Assembly (NCBI RefSeq): GCF_014648815.1
Contig: NZ_BMRV01000002.1
Span: forward strand, 682,001-746,000
Length of the DNA: 64,000 bases
Reading direction: 5' to 3'
From: Streptomyces flaveolus
Lineage (GTDB): Bacteria; Actinomycetota; Actinomycetes; Streptomycetales; Streptomycetaceae
The position numbers and the translations under genes are program-made. The notes below the pieces were generated by a model that was not told the origin of the DNA, made no database searches, and saw nothing but the letters and a program-made list of their open reading frames with translations. Below, one piece after another: positions 18,797 through 27,300 of the stretch. Each line of letters begins with the position of its first letter. Within the stretch, counting starts at the first letter, position 1.

Positions 18797-18849
18797 CCGG
18801 GGCGCCTTCTCAAGCGCCCCGGAGCGTCCGCGCCCCGTGAGGGGCGCGG
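18797..18849 (-). terminator. Two consecutive hairpins between rpoA and rplQ
   Basis: ccggggcgc (18797-18805) pairs with gcgccccgg (18814-18822). Then ccgcgcccc (18828-18836) pairs with ggggcgcgg (18841-18849) around GTGA. Both stems are 9 bp and perfect. On the minus strand they follow rpoA by 62 bp. They could attenuate read-through into rplQ or protect the rpoA 3' end. The second overlaps a dispersed repeat. Confidence 0.55.
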
Positions 18850-18888
18850 GGAACGGCACGACCGGCCACAGCGGGCCGGCAGCCGCAG
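18841..18888. repeat. Dispersed intergenic repeat, relative of 10,689-10,730
   Basis: ggggcgcggggaacggcacg, then accggccacagcgggccggcagccgcag, matches the 10,689 element in its ggggcgcggggaac start and ...ccac...cgcag parts. It lies between rpoA and rplQ and is non-coding. Confidence 0.5.
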
Positions 18889-18910
18889 TACGGCACTCCT
18901 CGCGGAGCGC

Positions 18911-19933
18911 TCAGTACTGCTCGGTCTCGACGAAGCCCGCGTCCGCGTCGTCGTCCGCACCGAAGGCGTCCGCGGCGGCGGTCGGGTCGAACCCGGGAGG
19001 CGAGTCCTTGAGCGCGAGGCCCATGCCGGCCAGCTTCGCCTTGACCTCGTCGATCGACTTCGCACCGAAGTTGCGGATGTCGAGCAGGTCGGCCTCGGAA
19101 CGCGCCACGAGCTCACCCACGGAGTGGATGCCCTCGCGCTTGAGGCAGTTGTACGACCGAACGGTGAGCTCGAGCTCCTCGATCGGCAGCGCCAGGTCGG
19201 CGGCGAGCGCGGCGTCCGTCGGGGACGGACCCATGTCGATGCCCTCGGCGTCGATGTTCAGCTCGCGGGCGAGACCGAACAGCTCGACCAGGGTCTTACC
19301 GGCGGAGGCCATGGCGTCACGCGGACGCATCGCCTGCTTGGTCTCGACGTCGACGATCAGCTTGTCGAAGTCGGTGCGCTGCTCGACACGCGTGGCCTCG
19401 ACCTTGTAAGTGACCTTGAGAACCGGCGAGTAGATGGAGTCGACCGGGATACGGCCGATCTCCTGGCCCACCTGCTTGTTCTGCACGGCGGAGACGTAGC
19501 CGCGACCGCGCTCGACGGTCAGCTCCATCTCCAGCTTGCCCTTGCCGTTGAGCGTGGCGAGGACGAGGTCGGGGTTGTGCACCTCGACACCGGCCGGGGG
19601 CGCGATGTCGGCGGCGGTGACCAGACCCGGGCCCTGCTTGCGCAGGTACATCACGACCGGCTCGTCGTGCTCCGAGGAGACGACCAGCTGCTTGATGTTG
19701 AGGATCAGGTCGGTGACGTCCTCCTTGACGCCCGGCACGGTGGTGAACTCGTGCAGGACACCGTCGATGCGGATGCTGGTGACAGCAGCGCCGGGGATCG
19801 ACGAGAGGAGGGTGCGGCGGAGGGAGTTGCCGAGGGTGTAGCCGAAGCCCGGCTCCAGCGGCTCGATGACGAACCGGGAGCGGAACTCGTCGACGACCTC
19901 TTCGGTCAACGAGGGACGCTGAGCGATCAGCAT
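18911..19933 (-). CDS. rpoA: DNA-directed RNA polymerase subunit alpha
   Basis: Alpha subunit of RNA polymerase, 340 residues. The N-terminal domain (about 1-230; [28 protein letters not shown]) dimerises and binds beta and beta'. A linker leads to the C-terminal domain (about 250-320; [21 protein letters not shown]), which contacts UP elements and activators. The acidic tail [16 protein letters not shown] is typical of Streptomyces. It is preceded by rpsK with a 215-bp gap that carries a duplicated rpsK end and a hairpin. rpsD is not between them. Confidence 0.98.
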   Translation of the reverse strand: MLIAQRPSLTEEVVDEFRSRFVIEPLEPGFGYTLGNSLRRTLLSSIPGAAVTSIRIDGVLHEFTTVPGVKEDVTDLILNIKQLVVSSEHDEPVVMYLRKQGPGLVTAADIAPPAGVEVHNPDLVLATLNGKGKLEMELTVERGRGYVSAVQNKQVGQEIGRIPVDSIYSPVLKVTYKVEATRVEQRTDFDKLIVDVETKQAMRPRDAMASAGKTLVELFGLARELNIDAEGIDMGPSPTDAALAADLALPIEELELTVRSYNCLKREGIHSVGELVARSEADLLDIRNFGAKSIDEVKAKLAGMGLALKDSPPGFDPTAAADAFGADDDADAGFVETEQY

Positions 19934-19995
19934 GAAGTGAATCCTTCAGTCAGGGGCGCCCGCTATTTGACGCCCGACTCTGTACTGCAAGGGTA

Positions 19996-20029
19996 CGGGC
20001 GGTACGACCCGAAAGAGCCGTACCGCCCG
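19996..20029 (-). promoter_or_regulatory. Hairpin in the rpsK-rpoA gap
   Basis: cgggcggtac (19996-20005) pairs perfectly with gtaccgcccg (20020-20029), with a 14-nt loop. It lies 62 bp upstream of the rpoA ATG on the minus strand. It could be an attenuator, a processing site, or the end of an rpsM-rpsK transcript. Confidence 0.5.
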
Positions 20030-20049
20030 GAAATCCCTGACGAAGCGAG

Positions 20050-20085
20050 GTCAGACGCGACGACGCTTCGGCGGACGGCAGCCGT
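20050..20085 (-). repeat. rpsK: Duplicate copy of the 3' end of rpsK
   Basis: These 36 bases are identical to 20,148-20,183, which are the last 11 codons and stop of rpsK (read as [14 protein letters not shown]). The copies are 98 bp apart in direct orientation. The extra copy lies downstream of the gene and is not translated in frame from it. The segment between holds a 7-bp hairpin. Confidence 0.85.
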
Positions 20086-20095
20086 GCTGCGACAT

Positions 20096-20113
20096 GTGGG
20101 GGACGACCCCCAC
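20096..20113 (-). repeat. Hairpin inside the rpsK-end duplication
   Basis: gtggggg (20096-20102) pairs with cccccac (20107-20113) around acga. The surrounding sequence (acacccccagccggacgccgg) has the look of a small mobile or dispersed Streptomyces repeat. It is flanked by the two 36-bp copies. Confidence 0.5.
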
Positions 20114-20148
20114 ACCCCCAGCCGGACGCCGGTCCGCCGTGCCGAGCG

Positions 20149-20553
20149 TCAGACGCGACGACGCTTCGGCGGACGGCAGCCGTTGTGCGGGGTGGGCGTG
20201 ACGTCCTGGATGGAGCCGACCTCGAGGCCGGTCGCCTGCAGGGAGCGGATGGCGGTCTCACGACCGGAACCCGGACCCTTGACGAACACGTCGACCTTGC
20301 GCATGCCGTGCTCCTGAGCGCGGCGGGCAGCCGACTCGGCGGCCATCTGCGCGGCGAACGGCGTGGACTTCCGGGAGCCCTTGAAGCCGACGTGGCCGGC
20401 GGAGGCCCAGGAGATCACGTTGCCGGACGGGTCCGTGATCGAAACGATGGTGTTGTTGAACGTGCTCTTGATGTGCGCGTGGCCGTGAGCGACGTTCTTC
20501 TTTTCCTTGCGGCGCACCTTCTTGGCAGCGCCCTGACGTCCCTTGGGGGGCAT
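20149..20553 (-). CDS. rpsK: 30S ribosomal protein S11
   Basis: S11 of the 30S platform, near the E-site mRNA. The 134 residues match the family: [22 protein letters not shown], the [17 protein letters not shown] region, and a basic tail RPPKRRRV. The gene is intact, although its last 33 bases and stop are duplicated 98 bp downstream. It follows rpsM by 66 bp. Confidence 0.97.
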   Translation of the reverse strand: MPPKGRQGAAKKVRRKEKKNVAHGHAHIKSTFNNTIVSITDPSGNVISWASAGHVGFKGSRKSTPFAAQMAAESAARRAQEHGMRKVDVFVKGPGSGRETAIRSLQATGLEVGSIQDVTPTPHNGCRPPKRRRV

Positions 20554-20619
20554 GTCGTTCTCCTACGGGAGGTGGTCGGTCCTACAGCGAAGACCGCTGG
20601 ACGGCGAGTCCGCTGCGGA

Positions 20620-21000
20620 CTACTTCTTGCCCGGCTTCTTCTTACCGGCGATGGCGCGACGCGGGCCCTTGCGGGTGCGGGCGTTGGTGCTGGTGCGCTG
20701 ACCGCGGACGGGCAGGCCGCGGCGGTGACGCAGACCCTGGTACGTACCGATCTCGACCTTGCGGCGGATGTCGGCCTGGATCTCGCGACGGAGGTCACCC
20801 TCGGTCTTGATGTTGTTGTCGACGTACTCGCGGATCGCGACGAGCTGCTCCTCGGAGAGGTCGCGAACGCGGGTGTTCGGGTCGACGCCGGTGGCGGCCA
20901 GCGTCTGCTGCGAAAGGGTCCGGCCGATGCCGAACACGTAGGTGAGGGCGATCTCCACGCGCTTTTCGCGCGGGATGTCAACACCGGAAACGCGTGCCAT
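20620..21000 (-). CDS. rpsM: 30S ribosomal protein S13
   Basis: S13 of the 30S head, which contacts the P-site tRNA and forms a bridge to the 50S subunit. The 126 residues start [18 protein letters not shown] after Met. They include [21 protein letters not shown] and a Lys/Arg-rich tail. It is the third gene in the infA-rpmJ-rpsM-rpsK-rpoA run, with 188 bp between it and rpmJ. Confidence 0.97.
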   Translation of the reverse strand: MARVSGVDIPREKRVEIALTYVFGIGRTLSQQTLAATGVDPNTRVRDLSEEQLVAIREYVDNNIKTEGDLRREIQADIRRKVEIGTYQGLRHRRGLPVRGQRTSTNARTRKGPRRAIAGKKKPGKK

Positions 21001-21099
21001 TCAATGGCTCCAGTTGATTGTCGGAGGTCTTCCACAGAACCGGTCCCCGGCCGCCGTATCAGGTACGAACCGGGTCCCCGGCCTCCGAACCGGGGGTGT

Positions 21100-21141
21100 C
21101 GGGCACCTGGGTGCCCGGGTCCTGCGTATGAACATGTTCAG
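21100..21141 (-). promoter_or_regulatory. Hairpin and short palindrome in the rpmJ-rpsM gap
   Basis: cgggcac (21100-21106) pairs with gtgcccg (21111-21117) around ctgg. Close by is the perfect 12-bp palindrome tgaacatgttca (21130-21141). Both lie in a 188-bp gap inside the alpha operon, so a regulatory or processing role is possible. No protein is known to bind here. Confidence 0.35.
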
Positions 21142-21188
21142 CTCGCGTCGCGCGAAGTCATGCGAATCGCGGAGGGAACGGTCGTGCG

Positions 21189-21302
21189 TCAGCCCTGGCG
21201 CTGCTTGTGGCGCGGGTTGTCGCAGATGACCATGACCCGACCGTGACGGCGGATCACCCTGCACTTGTCGCAGATCTTCTTGACGCTCGGCTTGACCTTC
21301 AT
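21189..21302 (-). CDS. rpmJ: 50S ribosomal protein L36
   Basis: A 37-residue zinc-ribbon protein of the large subunit: [20 protein letters not shown], then a second half ending HKQRQG. The four zinc ligands are CDKC and the later C and H of the VICDNPRH stretch, so this is the zinc-containing form. It lies between infA (67 bp upstream) and rpsM, its usual place in the alpha operon. Confidence 0.95.
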   Translation of the reverse strand: MKVKPSVKKICDKCRVIRRHGRVMVICDNPRHKQRQG

Positions 21303-21369
21303 GGGGTGAGGTTCTCCGGGTCAGTTGCCGGCGCACCCGCGGCACGGCGCCGCGGGACGTGGGCAAGAT

Positions 21370-21591
21370 CTACTTGTACCGGTAGACGATCCGGCCACGC
21401 GTCAGGTCGTACGGAGACAGCTCCACCACGACCCGGTCGTCAGGGAGGATGCGGATGTAGTGCATGCGCATCTTGCCGCTGATATGTGCCAGGACCTGGT
21501 GGCCGTTCTGGAGCTCGACCTTGAACATGGCGTTCGGAAGAGACTCGACGACAGTGCCCTCGATCTCGATGGCACCTTGCTTCTTGGCCAC
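21370..21591 (-). CDS. infA: Translation initiation factor IF-1
   Basis: IF-1 binds the ribosomal A site during initiation. The 73 residues form a single S1/OB-fold domain: [39 protein letters not shown], then [15 protein letters not shown]. The length and sequence are the bacterial standard. It starts the infA-rpmJ-rpsM-rpsK-rpoA-rplQ group, 149 bp downstream of map. Confidence 0.97.
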   Translation of the reverse strand: MAKKQGAIEIEGTVVESLPNAMFKVELQNGHQVLAHISGKMRMHYIRILPDDRVVVELSPYDLTRGRIVYRYK

Positions 21592-21680
21592 GCTTCGCCC
21601 TTCGAATCGACTACCTTGATCGACTCCGCTACACCCTGCGAGCAGATGCAGGCATACGGGTGCACTGGAGCCGACGAGTC

Positions 21681-21710
21681 AGTCTACGTCAGCACCCCCG
21701 GAAAGGCGAA
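21681..21710 (-). promoter_or_regulatory. infA: Candidate promoter for the infA operon
   Basis: On the minus strand TTCGCC (21710-21705), an 18-bp spacer and TAGACT (21686-21681) lie 90 bp upstream of infA and just past the map stop. The -10 is good; the -35 matches the consensus only in part. Confidence 0.4.
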
Positions 21711-21740
21711 ACGAGGAAGTCTGCCCCAAGAGGGAGATCC

Positions 21741-22577
21741 TCATGCCAGCGGGTCCGGTGCCGCCGTGATGCCCAGCTCCGCCAGCTTGGCCTTGCCTCC
21801 GTCGGGGGCCGTGAGGACCAGGGGGCCCTGCTCCGTCAGGGCGACGGAGTGCTCCCAGTGGGAGGACCAGGTGCCGTCCGTCGTGATGACGGTCCAGTCG
21901 TCCTGGAGGACCTCGGTCCTCGGGGTGCCGAGGGACACCATCGGCTCGATGGCCAGGCAGAAGCCGGGCACCAGCTTCGGGCCCTTGCCGCGGCGCCGGT
22001 CGACGTAGTTCAGCAGGTGCGGGTCCATGTGCATCTCGGTGCCGATGCCGTGGCCGCCGTAGTCCTCGATGATCCCGTACTTGCCGCCGCCCGGCTTGGG
22101 CTGGCGGCGGATGTACGTCTCGACGGCCCGCGAGATGTCGATGAGCCGGTTGCCCTGCTTCATCGCCGCGATGCCGGCCCACATCGACTCCTCGGTCACC
22201 CGGGAGAGCTCGACCAGCTCCGGGGCGTGACCGGATCCGACGAAGGCCGTGTAGGCGGCGTCGCCGTGCCAGCCGTCGATGATCGCGCCGCAGTCGATGG
22301 AGATGATGTCCCCGTCCTTGAGGACCACGTCGTCGGACGGGATGCCATGGACGACGACCTCGTTCACGGACGTGCAGATCGTCGCCGGGAACCCGCCGTA
22401 GCCGAGGAAGTTCGGCTTGGCGTTGTGCTCCGTGAGCACCTTGCGGGCGACCTGGTCCAGGTCCTTGGTGGTGGCGCCGGGCACGGCGGCCTCGCGCGTG
22501 GCCGCGTGGATGGCGGCGACGACCAACCCCGCCTCACGCATCTTGGCGATCTGCTCGGGGCTCTTGATCTGCACCAT
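21741..22577 (-). CDS. map: Type I methionine aminopeptidase
   Basis: Removes the initiator methionine from nascent proteins. From ATG 22577 (MVQIKSPEQI) it has 278 residues; the frame is open further upstream but reads through repeat sequence, and AGAAAGG lies before this ATG. The five metal ligands are all present: D95, D106, H176, E211 and E242, and H78 is the substrate-contacting histidine. It sits between adk and infA as in many Gram-positive spc operons, but repeats and a hairpin separate it from adk. Confidence 0.95.
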   Translation of the reverse strand: MVQIKSPEQIAKMREAGLVVAAIHAATREAAVPGATTKDLDQVARKVLTEHNAKPNFLGYGGFPATICTSVNEVVVHGIPSDDVVLKDGDIISIDCGAIIDGWHGDAAYTAFVGSGHAPELVELSRVTEESMWAGIAAMKQGNRLIDISRAVETYIRRQPKPGGGKYGIIEDYGGHGIGTEMHMDPHLLNYVDRRRGKGPKLVPGFCLAIEPMVSLGTPRTEVLQDDWTVITTDGTWSSHWEHSVALTEQGPLVLTAPDGGKAKLAELGITAAPDPLA

Positions 22578-22656
22578 GGGGGCTGCGGCCTTTCTGGACC
22601 GGAAGACAACGGACGCACTCAACGATACGGGGCCAGGCCCGGCACCATTCCGTGGG

Positions 22657-22789
22657 CAGCCACGGACCGGTCGCCGCAGTCGCGGGCGGTCGCGCCTCCC
22701 CCGGTGCCTGAACGGCCTGGGAGGTACCCCGGGGCGGCACGGGTGGGCGCGACGGCACCCCGTGGGCGCCGGGCCGCGCACCCACCCCC
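22657..22789. repeat. Compound intergenic repeat related to the 1,885-2,330 element
   Basis: About two degenerate 23-bp-type units start at 22,657 (cagccacggaccggtcgccg, then cagtcgcgggcggtcgcgcc). After a short insertion comes a 59-bp block (22,731-22,789) nearly identical to 2,270-2,330. It fills the adk-map gap together with the hairpin at 22,800. Confidence 0.7.
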
Positions 22790-22799
22790 ACCCACGCCA

Positions 22800-22832
22800 C
22801 AGCCGCGGCCTCCTGAAAGGAAACCGCGGCTG
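22800..22832 (-). terminator. Hairpin after adk
   Basis: cagccgcgg (22800-22808) pairs perfectly with ccgcggctg (22824-22832). It begins 19 bp past the adk stop on the minus strand and probably ends the secY-adk transcript. Confidence 0.7.
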
Positions 22833-22851
22833 CGACCACGTAAGGCAAGAA

Positions 22852-23505
22852 CTACTTGTCCCGCTTCAGCGCCTCCAGCGCCCGCCCGGTGACCTCGGCC
22901 ACGGGCCCCATCGCGGAGATGGTGACGACCAGCCCCTGCGCCTTGTAGTAGTCGATGATCGGCTCGGTCTGCGTGTGGTAGACCTCGAGCCGCGTGCGGA
23001 CCGTCTCCTCGGAGTCGTCGTCCCGCTGGTACAGCTCGCCGCCGCAGACGTCGCAGACGCCTTCCTTCTTCGGCGGCGTGTACGTCACGTGGAAGACGTG
23101 CGCCGAGTCGTTGCGGCAGACGCGCCGCCCGGCGATCCGCTTCACGACCTCGTCCTCGGGGGCCTCGAGGTCCAGCACCGCGTCGAGCTTCATGTCCTCG
23201 GTCTCGAGGAGCTCGTCCAGCGCCTCGGCCTGCGAGACGTTGCGCGGGAAACCGTCCAGCAGGAAGCCGCCCTCGGCGTCGGGCTGCTCCATCCGGTCCT
23301 TCGCCATGGCGATGGTGACCTCGTCCGGTACGAGGTTGCCGGCGTCCATGTAGGACTTGGCGAGCTTGCCCAGCTCGGTCTGCTGGCTGATGTTCGCGCG
23401 GAACAGGTCACCCGTGGAGATGTGCGGAATGTGCAGCGTCTCGGCAAGGCGGGTCGCCTGCGTTCCCTTTCCGGCACCCGGCGGCCCGACGAGGACGATT
23501 CGCAT
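22852..23505 (-). CDS. adk: Adenylate kinase
   Basis: Balances ATP + AMP with 2 ADP. The 217 residues have the P-loop GPPGAGKGT (7-15), the AMP-binding region STGDLFRA and the DGFPRN motif. It is a long-lid form: the lid contains CRND-SAHVFH and later CDVCGG, so only one cysteine is left where zinc-binding lids have the first Cys pair; His or Asp may replace it. Its ATG shares a base with the secY stop (TGATG), which indicates translational coupling. Confidence 0.96.
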   Translation of the reverse strand: MRIVLVGPPGAGKGTQATRLAETLHIPHISTGDLFRANISQQTELGKLAKSYMDAGNLVPDEVTIAMAKDRMEQPDAEGGFLLDGFPRNVSQAEALDELLETEDMKLDAVLDLEAPEDEVVKRIAGRRVCRNDSAHVFHVTYTPPKKEGVCDVCGGELYQRDDDSEETVRTRLEVYHTQTEPIIDYYKAQGLVVTISAMGPVAEVTGRALEALKRDK

Positions 23506-24818
23506 CAGCGGAGGAACCCTTCGTAATTGCGCTGCTGGAGCTGGCTCTCGATCTGCTTCACCGTCTCGAGACCCACACCCACGATGATCAGGATGCTGGT
23601 GCCGCCGAACGGGAAGTTCTGGTTTGCCCCGAAACCAGCCAACGCCATTGTCGGGACGAGAGCGATCAGACCCAGGTACAGCGAACCCGGCCAGGTGATC
23701 CGGTTGAGTACGTAGCTCAGATACTCAGCGGTCGGTCGGCCAGCCCGGATGCCCGGGATGAAGCCACCATACTTCTTCATGTTGTCGGCGACTTCCTCGG
23801 GGTTGAACGAGATAGCCACGTAGAAGAAGGCGAAGAACACGATCAGGAAGAAGTACAGGATGATGTGCGGCGTGGCCGCCGTGTCCGCGAGGTTCTTCGT
23901 GATCCAGGTGGCCCAGCCCGCCTGCGAGTTGGAGAACTGGACGATCAGCGCCGGAATGTAGAGCAGCGACGAGGCGAAGATGACGGGAATCACACCCGCC
24001 TGGTTCACCTTGAGCGGGATGTACGTCGACGTGCCGCCGTAGGAACGGCGACCGATCATGCGCTTCGCGTACTGGACCGGAATGCGGCGCTGGGCCTGCT
24101 CCACGAAGACCACGAGACCGACCATCACCAGGCCGACCAGGATGACCGTGCCGAACTCGATCCAGCCGCCCGCCAGGTCGCCCTGCTTCTTGATGGCCCA
24201 CAGGGCGGACGGGAAGGTCGCGGCGATCGAGATGAACATCAGGATCGACATGCCGTTGCCGATGCCGCGGTCGGTGACGAGCTCGCCGAGCCACATCACG
24301 ACGGCCGTGCCGGCGGTCATGCAGACCACCATGACGACGGTGGTGAAGATCGAGCGGTCCGGCACGATCTGGCCGGCGACGGTGCAGCCGGAGAACAGGG
24401 CGCCGCTGCGGGCGGTGGCCACCAGGCCGGTGCCCTGCAGGATGGCGAGCGCCATGGTCAGGTAGCGGGTGTACTGCGTGATCTTCGCCGTACCCGCCTG
24501 GCCCTCCTTCTTCAGGGCCTCCAGGCGCGGGATCACCACGGTCAGCAGCTGCAGAATGATGCTCGCCGTGATGTACGGCATGATGCCGAGCGCGAAGACC
24601 GTGATCTGCAGCAGGGCGCCACCGCTGAACATGTTGACCAGACCGAAGAGGCCCTGGTTGCCGGACGCCTGGTCCACACACTCCTGGACGCTCTTGTAGT
24701 CGACGCCGGGGATCGGGATGTGGGTACCGAGCCGGTACACCACGATGATGCCGAGCGTGAAGAGCAGCTTCTTGCGCAGGTCGGGCGTCTTGAACGCCCG
24801 GGCGAACGCGGTGAGCAC
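23505..24818 (-). CDS. secY: Preprotein translocase subunit SecY
   Basis: Channel-forming subunit of the Sec translocon in the cytoplasmic membrane. The protein has 437 residues and ten predicted membrane helices. Recognisable are the N-terminal FKTPDLRKKLLFTLGIIVVYRLG, the plug-region IPGVDYKSVQ, and the cytoplasmic loop ERAQRRIPVQYAKR-like stretch. The start is GTG 24818 with AGGAGG four bases upstream. It is separated from rplO by a strong terminator (24,991-25,024), so it needs its own promoter in the 24,819-24,990 gap; I could not pick one with confidence. A short leader hairpin is at 24,911-24,932. Confidence 0.96.
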   Translation of the reverse strand: MLTAFARAFKTPDLRKKLLFTLGIIVVYRLGTHIPIPGVDYKSVQECVDQASGNQGLFGLVNMFSGGALLQITVFALGIMPYITASIILQLLTVVIPRLEALKKEGQAGTAKITQYTRYLTMALAILQGTGLVATARSGALFSGCTVAGQIVPDRSIFTTVVMVVCMTAGTAVVMWLGELVTDRGIGNGMSILMFISIAATFPSALWAIKKQGDLAGGWIEFGTVILVGLVMVGLVVFVEQAQRRIPVQYAKRMIGRRSYGGTSTYIPLKVNQAGVIPVIFASSLLYIPALIVQFSNSQAGWATWITKNLADTAATPHIILYFFLIVFFAFFYVAISFNPEEVADNMKKYGGFIPGIRAGRPTAEYLSYVLNRITWPGSLYLGLIALVPTMALAGFGANQNFPFGGTSILIIVGVGLETVKQIESQLQQRNYEGFLR

Positions 24819-24990
24819 GGTGCCTCCTGCGACCCCCGCGCTTCTGCGTCAAGGGTGACGGTCTTGAGGTTCGACTGACGACTTAGGGGATAACGGTCAA
24901 CTGCCGCTCAGGGTGCCCCATGTGTGGCACCCGTGAAAGAGGGCAGCGCAGGCCACCTTACCGGCGGGACCACTTCCCTTGGAACGACCA

Positions 24991-25024
24991 ACCGGGGATA
25001 CCCCTTTTGTGGGGTATCCCCGGT
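24991..25024 (-). terminator. Strong terminator after rplO, ahead of secY
   Basis: accggggatacccc (24991-25004) pairs perfectly with ggggtatccccggt (25011-25024): a 14-bp stem with a 6-nt loop, 35 bp past the rplO stop. The minus-strand tail is TTGGTCGTTCC. It splits the spc operon into a ribosomal part and a secY-adk part. Confidence 0.85.
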
Positions 25025-25059
25025 CGGGATCGTTCAGGTCATCGAGACGCCTGAATGGC

Positions 25060-25515
25060 TCAGACGAGCTCGGTGACGGTACCGCCGGCGGCGGTGATCT
25101 TCTCCTTGGCGGAGCCGGAGACGGCGTCGACCGTCACCTGCAGCGCCACGGAGATCTCGCCCTGGCCGAGGACCTTGACGAGGCTGTTCTTGCGAACGGC
25201 ACCCTTGGCAACGAGGCCCTCGACGGTGACTTCGCCACCCTCGGGGTACAGCGCGGCCAGCTTGTCGAGGTTCACGACCTGGAACTCGGTCTTGAACGGG
25301 TTCTTGAAGCCCTTCAGCTTCGGAAGACGCATGTGGAGGGGCATCTGGCCACCCTCGAAGCGCTCCGGAACCTGGTAACGGGCCTTCGTGCCCTTGGTAC
25401 CACGACCGGCCGTCTTACCCTTCGACGCCTCACCACGACCGACACGGGTCTTCGCGGTCTTGGCGCCCGGGGCGGGACGGAGGTTGTGGATCTTGAGCGG
25501 GTTCTGCTCCGCCAT
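25060..25515 (-). CDS. rplO: 50S ribosomal protein L15
   Basis: Late-assembling protein of the 50S subunit that binds 23S rRNA. The 151 residues have the family N-terminus [15 protein letters not shown] and the Gly-rich [12 protein letters not shown], and [18 protein letters not shown] in the middle. It follows rpmD by two bases. Its transcript should end at the hairpin at 24,991-25,024. Confidence 0.97.
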   Translation of the reverse strand: MAEQNPLKIHNLRPAPGAKTAKTRVGRGEASKGKTAGRGTKGTKARYQVPERFEGGQMPLHMRLPKLKGFKNPFKTEFQVVNLDKLAALYPEGGEVTVEGLVAKGAVRKNSLVKVLGQGEISVALQVTVDAVSGSAKEKITAAGGTVTELV

Positions 25516-25517
25516 GA

Positions 25518-25700
25518 TCAGTCGACCTCCTCGACCGTCACGAGGTGGCGGACGGTGTGCACCATGCCGCGGAACTCGGGGCGGTCCTCCTTGACGACCT
25601 GCGTGTTGATGCCCTTGAGACCAAGGGAGCGCAGGGTGTCACGGTGGTTCTGCTTGCTGCCGATGTAGGACTTGACCTGCGTAATCTTGAGCTGCGCCAT
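25518..25700 (-). CDS. rpmD: 50S ribosomal protein L30
   Basis: A small 60-residue 50S protein. [20 protein letters not shown], then [16 protein letters not shown], is the full L30 signature. The ATG at 25700 is two bases past the rpsE stop; the frame is open upstream but overlaps rpsE, so the short form is correct. Confidence 0.96.
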   Translation of the reverse strand: MAQLKITQVKSYIGSKQNHRDTLRSLGLKGINTQVVKEDRPEFRGMVHTVRHLVTVEEVD

Positions 25701-25702
25701 GA

Positions 25703-26308
25703 TTACGCACCCGCCCCGGCACGCGCACGGAGAAGAGCCGCGGGGGCGACGTCCTCGAGCGGCAGACCACGGCGGGCCGCGATCTCCTCGGGACGCTGCA
25801 GGCCCTTGAGGGCCTCCACGGTCGCGTGCACGATGTTGATGGCGTTGTCGGAGCCGAGCGACTTCGACAGCACGTCGTGAATACCGGCGCACTCGAGCAC
25901 GGCACGCACCGGACCACCGGCGATAACACCGGTACCCGGGGACGCGGGCTTGAGCAGCACGACGCCGGCAGCCTTCTCACCCTGGATGGGGTGCGGGATG
26001 GTGCCCTGGATGCGGGGGACCTTGAAGAAGTGCTTCTTGGCCTCCTCAACGCCCTTGGCGATGGCGGCCGGCACCTCCTTGGCCTTGCCGTATCCGACGC
26101 CCACGGTGCCGTCACCGTCGCCCACCACGACCAGCGCGGTGAAGCTGAAGCGACGACCACCCTTCACAACCTTGGCGACGCGGTTGATCGCGACGACGCG
26201 CTCAACGTAAGCGGTCTTCTCGGCGGCAGCTGCGCCGCCGTCACGGCCCTTCCGGTCCCGCCGCTCGCCGCCACCGGCACCGCTTCCGCGGCGCTGGGGT
26301 CCAGCCAT
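25703..26308 (-). CDS. rpsE: 30S ribosomal protein S5
   Basis: S5 helps maintain decoding accuracy and mRNA unwinding. The 201 residues carry a Gly/Arg-rich N-terminal extension ([20 protein letters not shown]). The RNA-binding domain follows ([20 protein letters not shown]), then the C-terminal domain with [19 protein letters not shown]. It lies between rplR and rpmD in the standard spc order. Confidence 0.97.
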   Translation of the reverse strand: MAGPQRRGSGAGGGERRDRKGRDGGAAAAEKTAYVERVVAINRVAKVVKGGRRFSFTALVVVGDGDGTVGVGYGKAKEVPAAIAKGVEEAKKHFFKVPRIQGTIPHPIQGEKAAGVVLLKPASPGTGVIAGGPVRAVLECAGIHDVLSKSLGSDNAINIVHATVEALKGLQRPEEIAARRGLPLEDVAPAALLRARAGAGA

Positions 26309-26349
26309 TGGAATTACCTCTCTCTTTTTCCGCTAGCTACGGAACCGGC

Positions 26350-26733
26350 TCAGAACTTCAGTCCGGCTTCGCGGGCGGCGTCCGCCAGAGCGGCGATGCG
26401 CCCGGCGTACTGGTTGCCACCACGGTCGAACACGACGGCCTCGACACCGGCGGCCTTGGCGCGCTCGGCGACCAGGGCACCGACCTGCTTGGCCTGCGCG
26501 GACTTGTCGGCCTCGCCACCACGGATCGAGGTGTCCAGGGTGGACGCCGACGCAAGGGTGTGACCCTTGAGGTCGTCGATCACCTGGGCCACGATGTGGC
26601 GGTTCGAGCGAGTAACGACCAGACGGGGACGCTCCGCCGTACCCGAGAGATTCTTGCGAATCCGGATGTGACGGCGCTTGATCGCGGCGCGCTTGTAGGC
26701 GTCGCCCTTGAGGATCTTCTGTCCGTATGCCAT
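26350..26733 (-). CDS. rplR: 50S ribosomal protein L18
   Basis: Binds 5S rRNA in the central protuberance. 127 residues; [19 protein letters not shown] and the C-terminal [20 protein letters not shown] stretches are diagnostic. It follows rplF by three bases and precedes rpsE by 41 bp. Confidence 0.97.
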   Translation of the reverse strand: MAYGQKILKGDAYKRAAIKRRHIRIRKNLSGTAERPRLVVTRSNRHIVAQVIDDLKGHTLASASTLDTSIRGGEADKSAQAKQVGALVAERAKAAGVEAVVFDRGGNQYAGRIAALADAAREAGLKF

Positions 26734-26736
26734 GGC

Positions 26737-27276
26737 TTACTTACCCGCCTTTCCGACCTTGCGGCGGATGACTTCGCCCTCGTACTTGACGCCCTTGGCC
26801 TTGTACGGGTCGGGCTTGCGCAGCTTGCGGATGTTGGCCGCAACCTCGCCGACCTTCTGCTTGTCGATGCCCTCGACCGAGAAGCGGGTCGGGGACTCCA
26901 CCTTGAAGGTGATGCCCTCGGGGGCCTCGACGGTGATCGGGTGGCTGTAGCCGAGGGAGAACTCCAGGTTCGAACCCTTGGCGAGCACGCGGTAACCGAC
27001 ACCGCTGATCTCGAGCTTCTTCACGTAACCCTGGGTCACGCCGGTGATCATGTTCGCCACCAGCGTGCGGGACAGGCCGTGCAGGGCCTTGCTCTGACGC
27101 TCGTCGTTGGGGCGGGTGACGTTCAGAACGCCGTCCTCACCCTTGGCGATGTCGATCGGCGCCACGACGGTGTGAGTCAGCGAGCCCTTCGGGCCCTTGA
27201 CCGAGACCGTACGGCCGTCGATGGTGACGTCCACGCCGGCGGGAACCGCGATGGGGAGCTTGCCGATGCGCGACAT
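26737..27276 (-). CDS. rplF: 50S ribosomal protein L6
   Basis: L6 sits near the factor-binding site of the 50S subunit. The 179 residues comprise two repeated domains: [20 protein letters not shown] at the start, and the signature [22 protein letters not shown] at the end. It is 24 bp downstream of rpsH. Confidence 0.97.
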   Translation of the reverse strand: MSRIGKLPIAVPAGVDVTIDGRTVSVKGPKGSLTHTVVAPIDIAKGEDGVLNVTRPNDERQSKALHGLSRTLVANMITGVTQGYVKKLEISGVGYRVLAKGSNLEFSLGYSHPITVEAPEGITFKVESPTRFSVEGIDKQKVGEVAANIRKLRKPDPYKAKGVKYEGEVIRRKVGKAGK

Positions 27277-27300
27277 AGCTGTTTCCTCCGTTCCCTTCCG

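Noticed and set aside
16993..18840. 615-codon plus-strand frame opposite the secreted protein and rplQ
   Set aside because: It runs antisense to rplQ and to a protein with a clean signal peptide; the composition is typical of a shadow frame.
19934..20148. A shortened rpsD gene between rpsK and rpoA
   Set aside because: The gap contains only a duplicated rpsK end and hairpins; Streptomyces keeps rpsD elsewhere.
24819..24990. secY promoter at TTGACC near 24,900
   Set aside because: A TTGACC is present on the minus strand, but no TANNNT lies at 16-19 bp from it, so I did not list it.
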